Shown in pieces: positions 23,999 through 35,449 of a stretch of DNA of 64,000 nt (positions within the stretch are counted from its first letter, which is position 1; every line of letters begins with the position of its first letter). The position numbers and the translations under genes are program-made. The notes beneath the pieces are model-generated. The model was given only the letters and a program-made list of their open reading frames with translations, was not told the origin of the DNA and did not search any database. This stretch comes from Ctenosaura bakeri (Eukaryota > Chordata > Lepidosauria > Squamata > Iguanidae): the NCBI GenBank assembly GCA_948474755.1, contig CAOLHI010000388.1, positions 372,001-436,000 of the forward strand, written 5' to 3'.

Positions 23999-24878
23999 TG
24001 TTACTTTAGCCTAGGCCTACCCGGTGATACCACTAGATATCGTTTTTGATATCAAGACCATTCGGCCTTCCTCTGCCACCCCGCTCCACGTGTTTGCGAG
24101 GCCTCTGGACAAGCACGTAAACAGGTGCGGTTGGTAATTGTTGGACATTCCATTCTCCACCTAGGCAGGCAGAACAGAGCCACTCCGTTGCTTCAGGGAC
24201 CTCTCCTGCAAACACCCTTTTGCTTAAGCACGACACTAACAGGGGCGCCCAGCTTTGAGCAGATAGTCTTACAAAGCCGGACTAAGTACTGTGCATTTGC
24301 ATATGGGCTACACTATTGTTGATTCAGCGCTAAGCCAATCATGTTAAACTTGACCTTTTCCAAAGCTTTGTCCCGCTCCAAACTCGCATTGTTCTCACCG
24401 AGTAAGGCATGGCCTGCAGTCACAATTCACCCTATATAACCCCCCCGATTCCGCGACCACCTCGGATCGCTCCTGAGTTCCAGACCACCTTGCTGCCATT
24501 TTGTCCGGTGAGCTCCCCTCAGCGAGCCATGCTGAATTTTCTTCCCTACCATCTTCAGGTTCCTTCAGGACTACTAGAAAAGTGTCGTATCACCCATTTC
24601 CCCCGACAATCCTTATTTCCAATTCTTCCATTAGCTGTGTGATTGTGGTGTCTTTACTGTTTGTTTGTCTTTTAATAAAAACATCATTCTTGCTATTTTA
24701 AAACCTGTCTGACTGCTTGACTGACCTGACCCTGTAGATGCTGGGTTGCAAGATCCCTGCTAAGTTACCCTGCCTCTCGCTAGCTTTAGTGAGTGCTCCA
24801 GCTAATTCTCCCCAGAATTGTGTTTGTGTTTTGGTTATTTGGGCACCCCTCCCGGGACCCCCAGAGAACAGGGTAACA
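23999..24878 (+). mobile_element. Solo LTR (group I)
   Basis: Starts TGTTACTTTAG and ends GAACAGGGTAACA, with perfect CTGG duplication (23995-23998, 24879-24882). TATATAAC box at about 24433; AATAAAAAC signal at about 24673. Length 880 bp. This is the cleanest representative of the family in the window. Confidence 0.92.
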
Positions 24879-26516
24879 CTGGGGATATGATGAGGTGCGA
24901 TTTAACAGGCTTTTAGGAAAATTCTGGTTTTAAGGTCAGATCTCAAGGAAAATTTTAAGTAGATTGTATGACAGAAGTCCAGGAACACATGTTCTGAAGC
25001 CAAGACAAACAGGCTGTGTTTTGAGTCCCCAGCTTCCTTGTTTAGTCTGCCACTTTGCCAAATCCGGTGAGCAGTGTGGCAGCTGATGAATAATGCTCAA
25101 ACTGCTATGTTGCACATTCTGCAACTTAAGTACCCCTGTTGCAGCTGCTAATGCATCCCATGGCACCAAATAAGTTCCCCGACACAGGCAGCTGTTAATG
25201 AGGCTCCTGTAAAATGTCTATCTCCAACAGAACCTTGGGAAATTAAAAAAAATGCACACATACAACTTTCTTCCCTTGGCTGGTCATTCTTCAACCAAAG
25301 CAAAATCTAATTTGATGTCACTGAGGGGTAGAGGTCAATGTATGCATAGGCCAGTTTTTCAGAAGGCAAAGGTATCATGCTTATGGTTGGGGAAAGAAGG
25401 TGGAATGTTTTGACCAAAACTCACCCTTCTGACAATACTAAGTGATCGAGAAAGCAGCAGATTAATTAGAGATGGGAATGTAATTCTTCACCACTGTTCT
25501 TCTCGAAGGAAGCAACGAGTCATTCCAGCAATCTTCTTCTCATGGTGAGAAAGTCTTCAAAAACTGAGACGTTTTCAAAGACTGTTTGTAGTTGGAAACA
25601 CCTTCTGTGCAAAATTTGTGTGTGATGTTTTTGCACAGAAAACAGCATTTCCTGCATAGAAAATAATATTCTTACATAGGAAAAAATGAATTTCTGTGCA
25701 GAAAATTCATTTTTCCTGAACAGAAAATGCTGTTTTCTTTGAAAACATATTGTGTGTGAATTTTGCACACAGTAAGTCCCAATTGTGAAGATTCTCATCA
25801 GACCAAGGTTCTTCCCATCAGGGCTTCCTGACACTCAGAAAACATATTTTTGTCCATTTTTCAAATGTCTTAATGTATTCTTTTCATCCCTTATTAGAGA
25901 AAAGAAAAGGAGGACCAAGAGAAGAAGAGGAAAAATACTGTTAGGGATGTTGGTGAAATCTGCCACACTATCTGCTGGTAATAGACTTCCCCTGTTTTGA
26001 AGAGGTTGTATCATGATGCTAGAGTGTATTGTCGGAACAAATTCTGTGGCTAGGCAGGGTCACTCTGATGCCTTTGAAATTTTCAGAGGTACTAGTGTAT
26101 GTAAAATTTAATCTGAACTTTAACTTTGAATTTAAATTTAAACTTTAACTTTAAATTTTACTGTGTTAATTTTGGGAAGGGATGGATTAAAGTGGAAGAG
26201 ATGCAAATAGAAGGGAGAAGAAGCATTTTTGTGTATCGAAATGCTTATCAGAGGCTTGGTAAGACTTGTAGAAAAATATGACTTGTAGAAAAATGTGTAT
26301 TACACTATTTTTCATATTATTTTCAATCCGAAACCCAGTGGTGTTTAATCAATCAATCAATCAATCAATCAATCAACCAACCAATATCTGGATACTCCGT
26401 GGACAGTGGAGTGGACATGAGCTCTTGGCATGTTAAAATACCTGTGGGCTAGATTGTTCTTGATTCAGATAATACTTGATACTGTGCATTTTTCATCACT
26501 GAAACTTCATACCTAG
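24879..26516. other. Unassigned intergenic sequence with inverted repeats
   Basis: Around 25635-25745 the block CAGAAAACAGCATTTCC and its near complement GAAAATGCTGTTTTC form an imperfect palindrome. Near 26105-26160 an AACTTTAACTTT/AAATTTAAA-rich stretch is found. No coding motif. Confidence 0.4.
26346..26377. repeat. (AATC)n microsatellite
   Basis: Eight AATC units, then AACC units. Confidence 0.9.
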
Positions 26517-26517
26517 A

Positions 26518-26722
26518 GCCATTTTGCGCCACACAGTTATCGTTGTATGATTCTACTTTAATAGGAATATCCTACAGGATCCTAGGTTTATAGTTTGGGG
26601 AGGCACTAAAAGTCTTTGGCTGAGTACTCTAAATATCCTTTTCTAAATGGTAAATCCCAGGATTCCATCAATGGCAGTTAAAGGAGAATCACCCTGCTTC
26701 AACTCTGTAGTGTGAAAAGATC
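26518..26722. mobile_element. Foldback MITE, second subfamily
   Basis: Begins GCCATTTTGCGCCACACAG and ends TGTAGTGTGAAAAGATCCC. The centre has the same GGATCCTAGGTTTATAGTTT / AAATCCCAGGATTCC pairing as the first foldback family. Related halves are at 42240-42345 and 51262-51790. Ends are degraded. Confidence 0.55.
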
Positions 26723-26817
26723 CCTGATTTCCTTACCAGCACTTTCTTTGGCCTCAAAGGCCCCTCCCTAAACTGCAAACCCCAGGATTCCATAGGATGT
26801 TGAAGGCAGAATAATAG

Positions 26818-27969
26818 TAGGGGTGGGCTAACCGAATCCGCGAATCCTTCACAAGGATTTGAGATTCGCGAATCTGAATTCCTGTGCTAAAACAGGCAAA
26901 CCAAATCTTTCGAATCCACCAAACAGTTTGTTGGAATCCGGGACGCCTGAAAACCTGGAAGACCAGACACACAAGGGGAGATGGCAAGTAGGTGAATTTT
27001 TCCCTTGGAGTTTGCTAACAATTTCAGAAATTACATCTGAGGTTGAATTCTAAGATATTTAAATTGAACATTTAATATTTAATTTCAGCACTATTTTCTG
27101 TGCTGAAAATCAATGGCATGTACATATGCTGGGATCGGTGGGTCTGACACCTATCAGAAGTAGTGAGGCAGAGGGCAAGGTCACACAATCTCATCCGGTG
27201 ATTGCCACAAGTAGGACAGTGTACCCCCTTCCACAAGACAGTGCCTGGTTGTAAGCCTATAGCTAGAATAGGATGAGAAGTGAAATGTCTGTCATGGTTT
27301 CTCATGAGCCACATGACAAACCATATGGCAGAAAGGAAAAATTGTTTTTAAAAATAGGTGTCTCTGTGGCCCACCAAAAGTCTGATCGGCTGGAAGGTAC
27401 AATCTTCTTGAGATTTGAAGGACAGCTGAAAGGTTCCTTTGCATAACTCCCTTGCAAAGCTCTTTCATACACAATTCTGGGGTTTGTAGTTTTCCAAGGT
27501 ATCACAGCCTTCTCTGCCAAAGTGTGCTGGTGCATCATCAAACTAAAAAGCCTAGGATGCCAGAAGGAGCTTTGCAAAGAAAATCCAGTTTTGATCTTGA
27601 TTATCTCTATACTGTAGTATGTGGTCCTGTTTACACAGGCAGGAAAATGTGGGATTAATCCACATTTTCCTGCCTGTGTAGAAAGGGCCTTCATGTCATT
27701 TTCAGTCTGAGGAGATCCTGAGGCAAAACTATGACAATTGTCCTGGCCAGATTTCTTCAGAAGGAGATTTGCCTTTGCCTAGGCTTTTGCTAAGGCTGAG
27801 AGAGTGTGTCTTGCCCAAGATTATCCTTCTTTCCCTTGCTTTTTAAAGCCTTTTTTAAAAAAAAAGGATTCAAAAGATTCGAGATTTGTGAGATTCGTGG
27901 ATTCTCAGAACCTTCCAGGGATTCGTATTTGGATTCAGATTCAGAAATTCTGGATTCATCCCATCCCTA
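26818..27969. mobile_element. hAT-like DNA transposon, non-autonomous
   Basis: The left end TAGGGGTGGGC and right end GCCCATCCCTA-like sequence (CCCATCCCTA) are inverted. The exact 8-bp duplication AATAATAG flanks it (26810-26817, 27970-27977). Sub-terminal zones carry repeated GATTCG / CGAATC motifs. The 1152 bp interior shows no transposase. It contains a 67-bp near-perfect palindrome at 27623-27689. Confidence 0.85.
27623..27689. repeat. Near-perfect 67-bp palindrome, possible minimal MITE
   Basis: Arms of 20 bases (ACACAGGCAGGAAAATGTGG and its exact complement) surround ATTAAT with one extra G. The outer ends GGTCCTGTTTACAC and GTGTAGAAAGGGCC match the TIR type of the 3-bp-TSD elements, suggesting an extreme deletion derivative. 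Confidence 0.7.
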
Positions 27970-28295
27970 AATAATAGCACTATAACAGTCTAGTGTGGAA
28001 ATGGCCCTTGTGTATTAAGGTCCATTTTGTACTTATGCAAAGAAGAAGTTTTTTGTTGTCAGGGACCTAGCTTTATGTTTATTGTTAATGCTGACTATAT
28101 TTGAAAACATAACTTTTCAGAGTATAATTCCCCAAATCCCTTGCCAGTTCTGCATGTTATAGTAAAAAAAAAAAGTAACATTTCCAAACTCTGCAATGAC
28201 CATCTAGTTAATTGAAATACTGTGGCCTGGCACTCAATTTGGGCCCATATACCAAAAGGGCAGGATGCAGCTTAGCTTTCCTAAGACTTTGACCA

Positions 28296-28400
28296 TTATG
28301 GGAGGGGCCGGATGGCTCCTCCCGAAACTGCAAGCCCCAGGATTCCATAGGATGGTGCAGGTGAAATCATAGCGCTATAACAATGTAGCGTGGAAATGGT
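28296..28400. mobile_element. Foldback MITE right half
   Basis: CTGCAAGCCCCAGGATTCC through CGTGGAAATGG matches the right arm of the GGCCATTT family. The left arm is absent. Confidence 0.7.
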
Positions 28401-28679
28401 CTTTGTCTGAAACTGAGATGCAACTGTGCATTGCCAGCCTAAGATTAGATGCTTATTTTAGTTGTTATATAATAAACCTTTACTGTTTTTATTTTCTACT
28501 TCTCCATCTGGATGTTTTAATTTGATGATTCTTAACCTTTTCTTTATCAGCCCCCCACCCCTGTAAATATAATTTGTTGCCAGGGAACCCCAAAGCTTAA
28601 CTCAAGATTTAAATATTTAAATTTAGATTTAAATATTAAAAAATTTATTCAAATATTTATTTATTGATTGATTAAAGGC

Positions 28680-28872
28680 TTCTGGCAACTAGGATTCAAA
28701 TCCCTACTTAGACACTGGGTGACCTTCGGCAAGTTACATTGTCTCAGCCTCAGAGGAAGAGAAAGGTAAACCTCCTCTCAACAAATCTTGCAAGGTAAAA
28801 CGTATGTGATAGGTTCACTTTAGGGTTGGCATAACTCAGAAGTTATTTGAAGGCACTCAGCAACAAAGTGCT
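28680..28872 (+). mobile_element. tRNA-derived SINE (squamate type), 5'-truncated
   Basis: Contains GGATTCAAATCCC (B-box-like), TGGGTGACCTTCGGCAAGTT, TCTCAGCCTCAGAGGAAG and GAAGGCACTCAGCAACAA. The A-box end is missing. Confidence 0.75.
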
Positions 28873-29249
28873 GCTGATAGGGGGAGGTTCTTTAGCCATC
28901 ATGCCTCTCCCCTTTGCAAACTGACTTATTGCTATCTTAAGGTGAACCTATCATGAGGGTTTTCTTGGCATTCCTCTCTCCAGGCTTGCAAGGCTTGTGT
29001 TTAAAATGGATGTTTTTCCTTTTGGGTGAGCAAAGCACCCCCCTCCACTGCTGGATGCATGTCCTCTCTGCCATGGTGCTGCACATTCTGCTGCTTATTG
29101 GTCAGGTGGTTGCTTTGCTCCTACCCCTCCTTTCTCAAGACAGCAACCAGAAGTAGCTAGAACACCAGATCTCCACTATTCTCTGTCTGATGGGAAAGTA
29201 CCAGTAAGTCCTTTACCTTTTTTTCCCTCTTCCCCCTGGGAACATTGAG

Positions 29250-29356
29250 ACCAAAGGCAAAGGAATGGGATCACGAGGGGTGGGGGAGAGATTCGCAGTT
29301 TTTCCACTTTTGCAAGGGTTCTGTGCCCCAAACCCTCATGAATATGGAGGGGCCAC
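29250..29356. mobile_element. Tigger-like element, right end only
   Basis: TTTGCAAGGGTTCTGTGCCC leads into GAATATGGAGGGGCCACTGTA, matching the right end of the Tigger-like copies. The left end is not found. Confidence 0.4.
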
Positions 29357-29533
29357 TGTACACATGGACACACACACACACACACTGTTCTCCCCTTCAT
29401 TACAGTTTGGTAGGGGCAGAGAGTCAGAGCCCTTTTGTGTTTTGGTAAGTTTGTGTTTAATGTTTCAGTTAGTTAGTGTTTGGTATTTTAGTTTAGTGCT
29501 TTAGTACTGTGTTTCAGGTTTAGTTTAATCTTA

Positions 29534-29964
29534 GGCCCTTTTCACACTTTACCTTTTAACTCTGCTGGGGTATGAGGCTCATGCAAGAAGCCTGGGCAGG
29601 TAGGCTCTCGCAAGCCTCCTGCTTCAGCTCCGCAGCTCCTTCCTGCTCGTGCAAGCGCCCCGCCCGCACCCTGCCCCTTCCTTCCGCAGTGCAGCCTGGG
29701 AGTTGGAGGCTGCACTGAGGAGAGGACGCACAACCGGCCCAGCTCCAGGGGCTCCGCACAGCAGGTAAGTGAGTGTGGGACCCCTGACCGGTGCCAAGCA
29801 TGGGTCATTTTTGGCTAAAAGCTGAAAATAAAAAAAAAGTGTGTACGCTGCATGTGAGGCCCTTGAGCGCCATGTAAATGGGAGTGTGTCATGCAGACCA
29901 CTCCTCACATTTACGCGATGCTCAAGGGGCCCTTTCGCTTGCAAACTGCTGTGAGAAAAGAGCC
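29534..29964 (+). mobile_element. GC-rich inverted-repeat DNA transposon (3-bp TSD), copy 4
   Basis: TIR GGCCCTTTTCACAC and complement GTGAGAAAAGAGCC with perfect TTA duplication (29531-29533, 29965-29967). Donor-like GCAGGTAAGTGAG at 29761, an imperfect short hairpin at 29806-29830, and the long hairpin 29858-29932 with loop core TGTCATGCAGACC. 431 bp. Confidence 0.88.
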
Positions 29965-29967
29965 TTA

Positions 29968-30942
29968 GCTTTTTTCTGAATTAGATTGTTTGTGTTTAAA
30001 TTAATTTATAAATAATTTTTAGAAAAGAGTCAGGATGCAAAACCATGAATATGCAGGTAAAATCAAAAGAAAAAGCACTGGAAAATCTTGATACTTCCAG
30101 AGACTTTTTTTCCCTTTTTGGACGAGCCTTTAGTTGCTCCATACCTAACAAATGCAGTATAGATTGAGTGAGCTGACAAGATGGGCAGAACAGCAGATCA
30201 CTCCTTGAATCAGGTCTGGGAGGATGAAACAGAAGGGGAGCTGAAAACAGGAACAGGAAAATAAACTTGCCAGGGGAGAAAGTGACTTGGAAAGAGAGAA
30301 CAGAAGATTTAATTAGAGCTAGGGAGGCCTCGACAGCAGTGGAGACACTGCAGGAGTCAGGAAATTGGTTCAGTGGAAGAATGAAGATCAAGAAAACCAG
30401 CAAATTACCAAGGAAGAGTACTGGCACATTGGATCAATGGCAAGTGCAGGATTTAATTCCAGCGATCATAAAAACCAATGTGGAAAACAGATGACGAAAG
30501 GCTATTGTCTTGGCAGTGTCCGCTTTCCTCCGAAGAAACAAATGTTAGTGGTCTGTTTGCTTTTGTCATTTCTCTCTCTGTTTCTCTCTTTCATCGAAAG
30601 GATTAGATTTGGGATGTAACATGCTTTGGTTCTGCCAGTGTCTGCAATTTTTCATTGTGCGCGCGCACGCACACACACACACACGTGCACATTTGCAGAC
30701 AAATCTGGTTTGGATGATTGTGTGTTATTTTTCTGAATCTAGAAATGGCCAAGCAAAAGAAAAATCAATGCCTCCCTTCTGTGCCTTCTTTGTTCAGTAG
30801 GTATCCCAAGCTTTTAAAGCTCATTTTAACTTTTAGGTCTCAAAGGATAGACACGGCACTGAAATTTCATTAATGGGGAGGATATAATCAAATTTGTAAA
30901 ATTTTTGTTTTCTTTCCTGAAGATACTAGAAGGCCACAAGTG
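29968..30942. other. Unassigned intergenic sequence
   Basis: Contains a (CA)n run at 30670-30684. Frames up to 143 codons lack recognisable motifs. Confidence 0.4.
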
Positions 30943-31056
30943 GGTCTGTAGATGTTGTTGGACTGCATGTCCCAGAATCCTTCACTTTTGTCAATGCTTG
31001 GTAGGGCTACTGGGATTTGCAGTCCAACAGGAGGTGGTGAACTCCAGCCTGCCCGA
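30943..31056. repeat. Short palindromic interspersed repeat
   Basis: TTGGACTGCATGTCCCAGAA on the left pairs with CTGGGATTTGCAGTCCAACA on the right, about 110 bp overall. Degenerate relatives of the CCCAGAATCC / GTAGTCC type are near 9850-9920 and 21430-21485. Confidence 0.55.
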
Positions 31057-31180
31057 GATTGCCTTACAAAGAGACCAAACTTTCTGTAGTTTTTTATTTG
31101 ATGCTTGCAGTGGCAATGTGGTTGATCAAGTCATATTCCCAACAGAAAGTCCCTCATAGGGTGATGTGGAGGGAAATTTC

Positions 31181-31711
31181 ATAGTATCGTAGAATCATAG
31201 AGTTGTTGAAAGAAACCACAAAGACCATCCAGTCCAACCCCCTGCCATGCAGGAATACACAATTGAAGCACTCCTTACACATGACCATCCAGCTTCTGTT
31301 TAAAAACCTATGAAGAAAAAGTCTCCACCACACTCAAAGACAGTGTATTCTACTGTCAAACTGCAGTTACTATCAGAAAGTTCTTCCTAATATTTAGGTG
31401 GAATCGCTTTTCCTGTAGATTGATTCCATTGCTTCATGTCCTAGTTTCTGGAGCAGCAGAAAACAAGCTTGCCCCATCTTTAACATGACATGCTTTCAAA
31501 TATTCAAACATGGCTATCGAGTCACCTCTTAACCTCCTCTCCTCCAGGCTAAACATACCCAGCTCCCTAAACCACTCCTCAGAGGACATGATGTCCAGGC
31601 CTTCCAAACATTTTGATCACCCTCTTCTGGACACGTTTCAGCTTGTCGATATCCTTCTTGAATTGTTGTGCCCCAAACTGGACACTGTATTCCAGGTGAG
31701 GTTTGTTCAAT
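31181..31711 (-). mobile_element. CR1 LINE 3' fragment
   Basis: The complement of the CR1 3' end: ATCATAGAGTTG tail, then CCATCCAGTCCAACCCCCTG, CTGTTTAAAAACCT, and the coding end up to CCAAACTGGACACTGTATTCC. It aligns by eye with the longer CR1 at 36187. Frameshifts break the coding part. Confidence 0.85.
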
Positions 31712-33142
31712 TCACATTTTGTTCATGTCACATTTTACTTTTACACCAGAGGTAGGGAAAGTGCGCCCCATATACCTCACGTGGTCCCTCAAGGTCAGTT
31801 TTAGGCATTCATGGGCTCCCCAGCCTCTTTTTTCACCGATTTCCTATTTTATTTTTACATTTTTAAAAGCATAATTTGGCCACGTTTGGTTCCTTTTTAG
31901 CTCAGAAAGTCAACTAGAAGTGTTTTTATGGTTTTTTTAAAAGTTGAAGGCATGTGTGTGTTCTATCTATGTATATACATATACATATAAATATACATAC
32001 AGAGAATGAGAGAAAAGAAGGAGGGTGGCTCACTCAATGGGTATGGATTTTTGAAGTCCTGCAGGGGGGCAATACCCCCACCAACCTCTCATGATTGCCG
32101 GTCCCCACTTTATACACCTGAACTAGTACACCAACAGAAACCCTGTTATCTTTTGAAAAGTTGCCCTTCTCTGAATTTTCTAATGCATATTTCCAGTCAA
32201 AAAGTACACACTGAAATGCATATGTGAATGAAGACAGCATTTTTTCAGAATGTTAAAAAAATATTGGAGAAACTGCTTGCATAAATTTAGTGCTATGGTA
32301 GGTAACATGGGATTCAAAAATGCATGTGTTAGGAGACATGGGTATAGTAATGCATACTTTCTGATCAACAACAGGAAGTGAATAGAAGTCATTTTCTGTT
32401 TACTTCTTTTTTTTTTTTTTAAAAGGGCCCCTTCTTGTCCTAAAATGGCAGGGGAAGGCAATTATGATATAAAAATGGCCCTCACACTCCCTAGAGCACA
32501 TTGGGGATGGGAGGGGGCAAAAAAAAAAAGATGTACTCATTAGACCTAGATATACCATGTTATCTCTTGCATTTTTCCTTCTTAAGAAAAGAAGCCCTAC
32601 TGGAGCAAAATAGACAAGATGGTCCGAAATCTTCAAAGTTGCCAAAGGTGTTGTAGGGTTTTTTTTTTTGTAATTACTCCCTATCTGGAAATGCTATGCT
32701 GTAAAAGTACAATAAAACTCCAATCTCATTTGTTCCACTTCATGTTCTTCTCATGCAACGTATGGGGAGTGGGAAGACTCTATAAAAAGCAGCGTCTGTG
32801 CCCGTGTTGAATGCTTGGAAGATGTCACATGGCCACTAATTCCACTGAATTAAAACAGTACTTTAACTATTCATGGTGCCATCAGTTTCCACCTGCTACA
32901 TCATTATTTTGGGTCCTTTTTACTAAAGCAAATGAAGCAAAGACAAAGAAAACAGAGCTGTTAACTTTAGGAACTGAACTGGCTCTGGCAGCTAATAAGA
33001 GCACTGAAGTTTCAAATGATGTGCCAAACATCTTGGACAAATTTGAAATAGGTCTCTTTCACACATTCTTTCCCCCTTTCTTTATAAATCAATCATTCCA
33101 GCAAGTAATCATACTTCTACTTTTGCTCATTATAAACATTTG
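31712..33142. other. Unassigned intergenic sequence
   Basis: Poly-T/poly-A runs near 32405-32420 and 32520-32530. No gene or repeat end recognised. Confidence 0.4.
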
Positions 33143-34235
33143 TGTTACCATGCCATATACCCCCACTCCATGATATGGTATAATTGGGAAATATCATTTA
33201 ATTGGCATGATATATAAATTATATACTGCTGTGGATGAAAATCTATGCTGACAAAGAGGACTGGCTGAACACGTGTGAAAGTAGGTCAGATAGGACTGCA
33301 GGGCATGGCCTGTCATAATCAAGGAAGGTCTGGTGTCAATGAGCTTGCAAATATACCTTCAACAACTCATCTTTCAGGGAAAAAAGCACCTGAAACTACC
33401 TACTGATTGCCTTCAACCCAATTCTTCTTCGCACCAAGACCGTCTTTCATTTTCTCACTTGCTCAGTCATTAAAAGACTATCATAGTACCCATCAGTGCT
33501 TTGTCACCTAACCCTAAGGGCCTTTCTGCACTACACTGTTACAGTGCTATTATTCCACTTTCAATGTCCTGTGGAATTCAGGGGTTTGTAGTCTACTGAG
33601 GTCAAAGAGCTCTCTGGCTGAGAATTCTATATGCTCAGGATTCCATAGGTTGTTGAAGGTGAAATAAGAACACTATAACAGAGTAGTGTGGAAAGGCCCC
33701 TAAAGCCATTAGCTCATTCTGGACTGCATTGTTTGCTCTGCCCAGAGAGCCATTAACACTTTCCACCTTAGGGTGGAAACAGGGTGTTTAAATCCTGGCT
33801 CTGAGCCAGATAACTTGTTGTACTCTGGACTTAGGCCATCACTCTGCTGCTCTGATTTCCATTCTTGTACTACCCTCAGGTCCCTAGTCTGAGCCACGTC
33901 ACTTCATCTCTTTTCTGTAGGATAGGTAAATATAATTCATTTCACCCTAATTTCTTGCTATCTAATTTTTCTCTCCGTTCCTTCAGTTAGCTTTGTGTGG
34001 TTGTAAGACCGCTTGGATCTTGTGTGCAATTGTGATATTCTCTCAATGAAACACACGCTTAAAATATGCTTTTAATCTCCAGCTGATGTCCCTGTGTTAG
34101 TCCCAGTATACATAGGTGTAAAAGATCCTGTACGGTTACCCCTCTCTTGCAGGCCTCCCCTTTGAGCTAATAATTCCCCACTGTTTCATGGAGGTGCTGA
34201 GTGAACTTCTGAGTCACCAACATTTTGGGGTAACA
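33143..34235 (+). mobile_element. Solo LTR (group II), interrupted by a foldback MITE
   Basis: Starts TGTTACCATGCC and ends TTTTGGGGTAACA, with perfect TTTG duplication (33139-33142, 34236-34239). Without the MITE at 33518-33700 it is about 910 bp. It shares GATATGGTATAATTG, CTTTGTCACCTAA and CTTGCAGGCCTCC blocks with 21607 and 55147. Confidence 0.88.
33518..33700. mobile_element. Foldback MITE (GGCC TIR) inside a solo LTR
   Basis: TIR GGGCCTTTCTGCACTACACT and its complement; TAA duplicated (33515-33517, 33701-33703). The related LTR at 55147 has the uninterrupted sequence near 55570. Confidence 0.8.
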
Positions 34236-34870
34236 TTTGTTTCACAGAAGTAATGTATGACAGAATCTCACTTCATTCCATTGAGTAACTTAATGGTGAG
34301 TCTTGTGTTTCATGTGAAGCTGTTACCTCACCTATATACTATGTCCTGAGGATCATAATTATTTTATCTCAAACACAGTGAGCCATAGAAATCTACTGGA
34401 AGGTCACATAGGCAGTGGAGCTATGGATATAGATCAAAGGGTAGCCCTGTTTTCTGTCACACATCCTAGGTGAATCTCAAAATGGTTATCACAGACAATT
34501 TGAATGGATTTTCAGCAATAATAGCGCCAACAGGAGACAAGAGGTCTCTGGGAACAAATAAACAGTTCAAACAGCCAGGAATCTGACACCTTGGAGGCAA
34601 GCATCCCCAGATGAGATAGCCATCTTGCAGGGAACTACAAGGATGTCTGGCTGTATTTTCTTTGAACTATAAAGCTGAGATCCATCTTCATAAAATGCAG
34701 CCATCTGGTCCCCAGGGCATGTTCAGCTTATAACTAGAACCCCTTTTTCTCCTTCATTGGAGAGTCCTCCCAGATTTGCAAACAATGTCTCTGCCAGTGG
34801 AAAGCTCCCCTAAGCCCTGCCCCCTGAGGCTGAGTTGGGCTTTTCACTTGTCTTTTCCCAGCCGAAGACT

Positions 34871-35125
34871 TCTGGATTGGTACAGTATTATTTATTTTAT
34901 TTATTATTTATTTTTATCCCGCCTCTCCATATGGATCGAGGTGGCGAACAACTTACAAATAGCATGTATTTCGAAACATTTCTATATATGCCCCCAACAA
35001 GCTGGGTACTCATTTTACCGACCTGCGAAAGGATGGAAGGCTGAGTCAACCTTGGAGCTGGGCAGGATCGAACTCACAACCTTGTGGCTTGCAGTACTGG
35101 CATTTAACCACTGCGCCACCAAAAC
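34871..35125 (-). mobile_element. tRNA-derived SINE (second family), inverted
   Basis: On the minus strand an A-box-like TGGCGCAGTGGTTAAATG is followed by a B-box-like GTGAGTTCGATCC about 35 bp later, then GTCAGTAAAATGAGTACC-type sequence. The far end is an A/T-rich ATTTATTT tail. Both pol III boxes are readable, so it is relatively complete. It differs from the ACAACAAC-tailed SINEs. Confidence 0.8.
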
Positions 35126-35131
35126 CTTTAT

Positions 35132-35133
<2 letters not shown>

Positions 35134-35169
<36 letters not shown>
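35134..35169. repeat. (CT)n microsatellite
   Basis: About 16 CT units within the LTR at 34321, directly next to the SINE 5' end. Confidence 0.95.
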
Positions 35170-35171
<2 letters not shown>

Positions 35172-35449
35172 TTTTCACCTCTTTCTAAATTTCTGTATGC
35201 TTGTGGGGGTGAATGCAGCTGAGTGATTGTATGGATTTTAACATCTATTTCAATAAAATACTTACATTTGAACAGATAACCTGATTCTTTGTGATCCAAC
35301 TCTGTAAACACTGGGCTCAAGATCCTTAATTACCCTGCCCTCTTTGCGTTGCTACAGCAGTGTCCATAGCTAATTTTCCCCACAAGTTATAATTTTGACA
35401 AGCATTGGGAATCCCCCTAAGGGACCCCCAGCAAACAGGGTAACAAAGC

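Larger units (their letters stand above)
26744..28006. mobile_element. Foldback MITE right half, split by a hAT-like element
   Basis: CCTCCCTAAACTGCAAACCC at 26763 onward matches the right arm of the GGCCATTT MITEs. It breaks at AATAATAG and resumes at 27970 with AATAATAGCACTATAAC, ending in GTGGAAATGGCC. The left arm is missing. Confidence 0.8.
34321..35445 (+). mobile_element. Solo LTR (group I/II-like), interrupted by a SINE
   Basis: Starts TGTTACCTCACC and ends AGCAAACAGGGTAACA, with perfect AAGC duplication (34317-34320, 35446-35449). A possible TATAAAGC box lies at about 34668 and an AATAAAATAC signal at about 35255. The 3' part resembles group I (GGGACCCCCAG, CAGGGTAACA) but the 5' part does not. 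A SINE and a CT tract lie inside. Confidence 0.87.
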
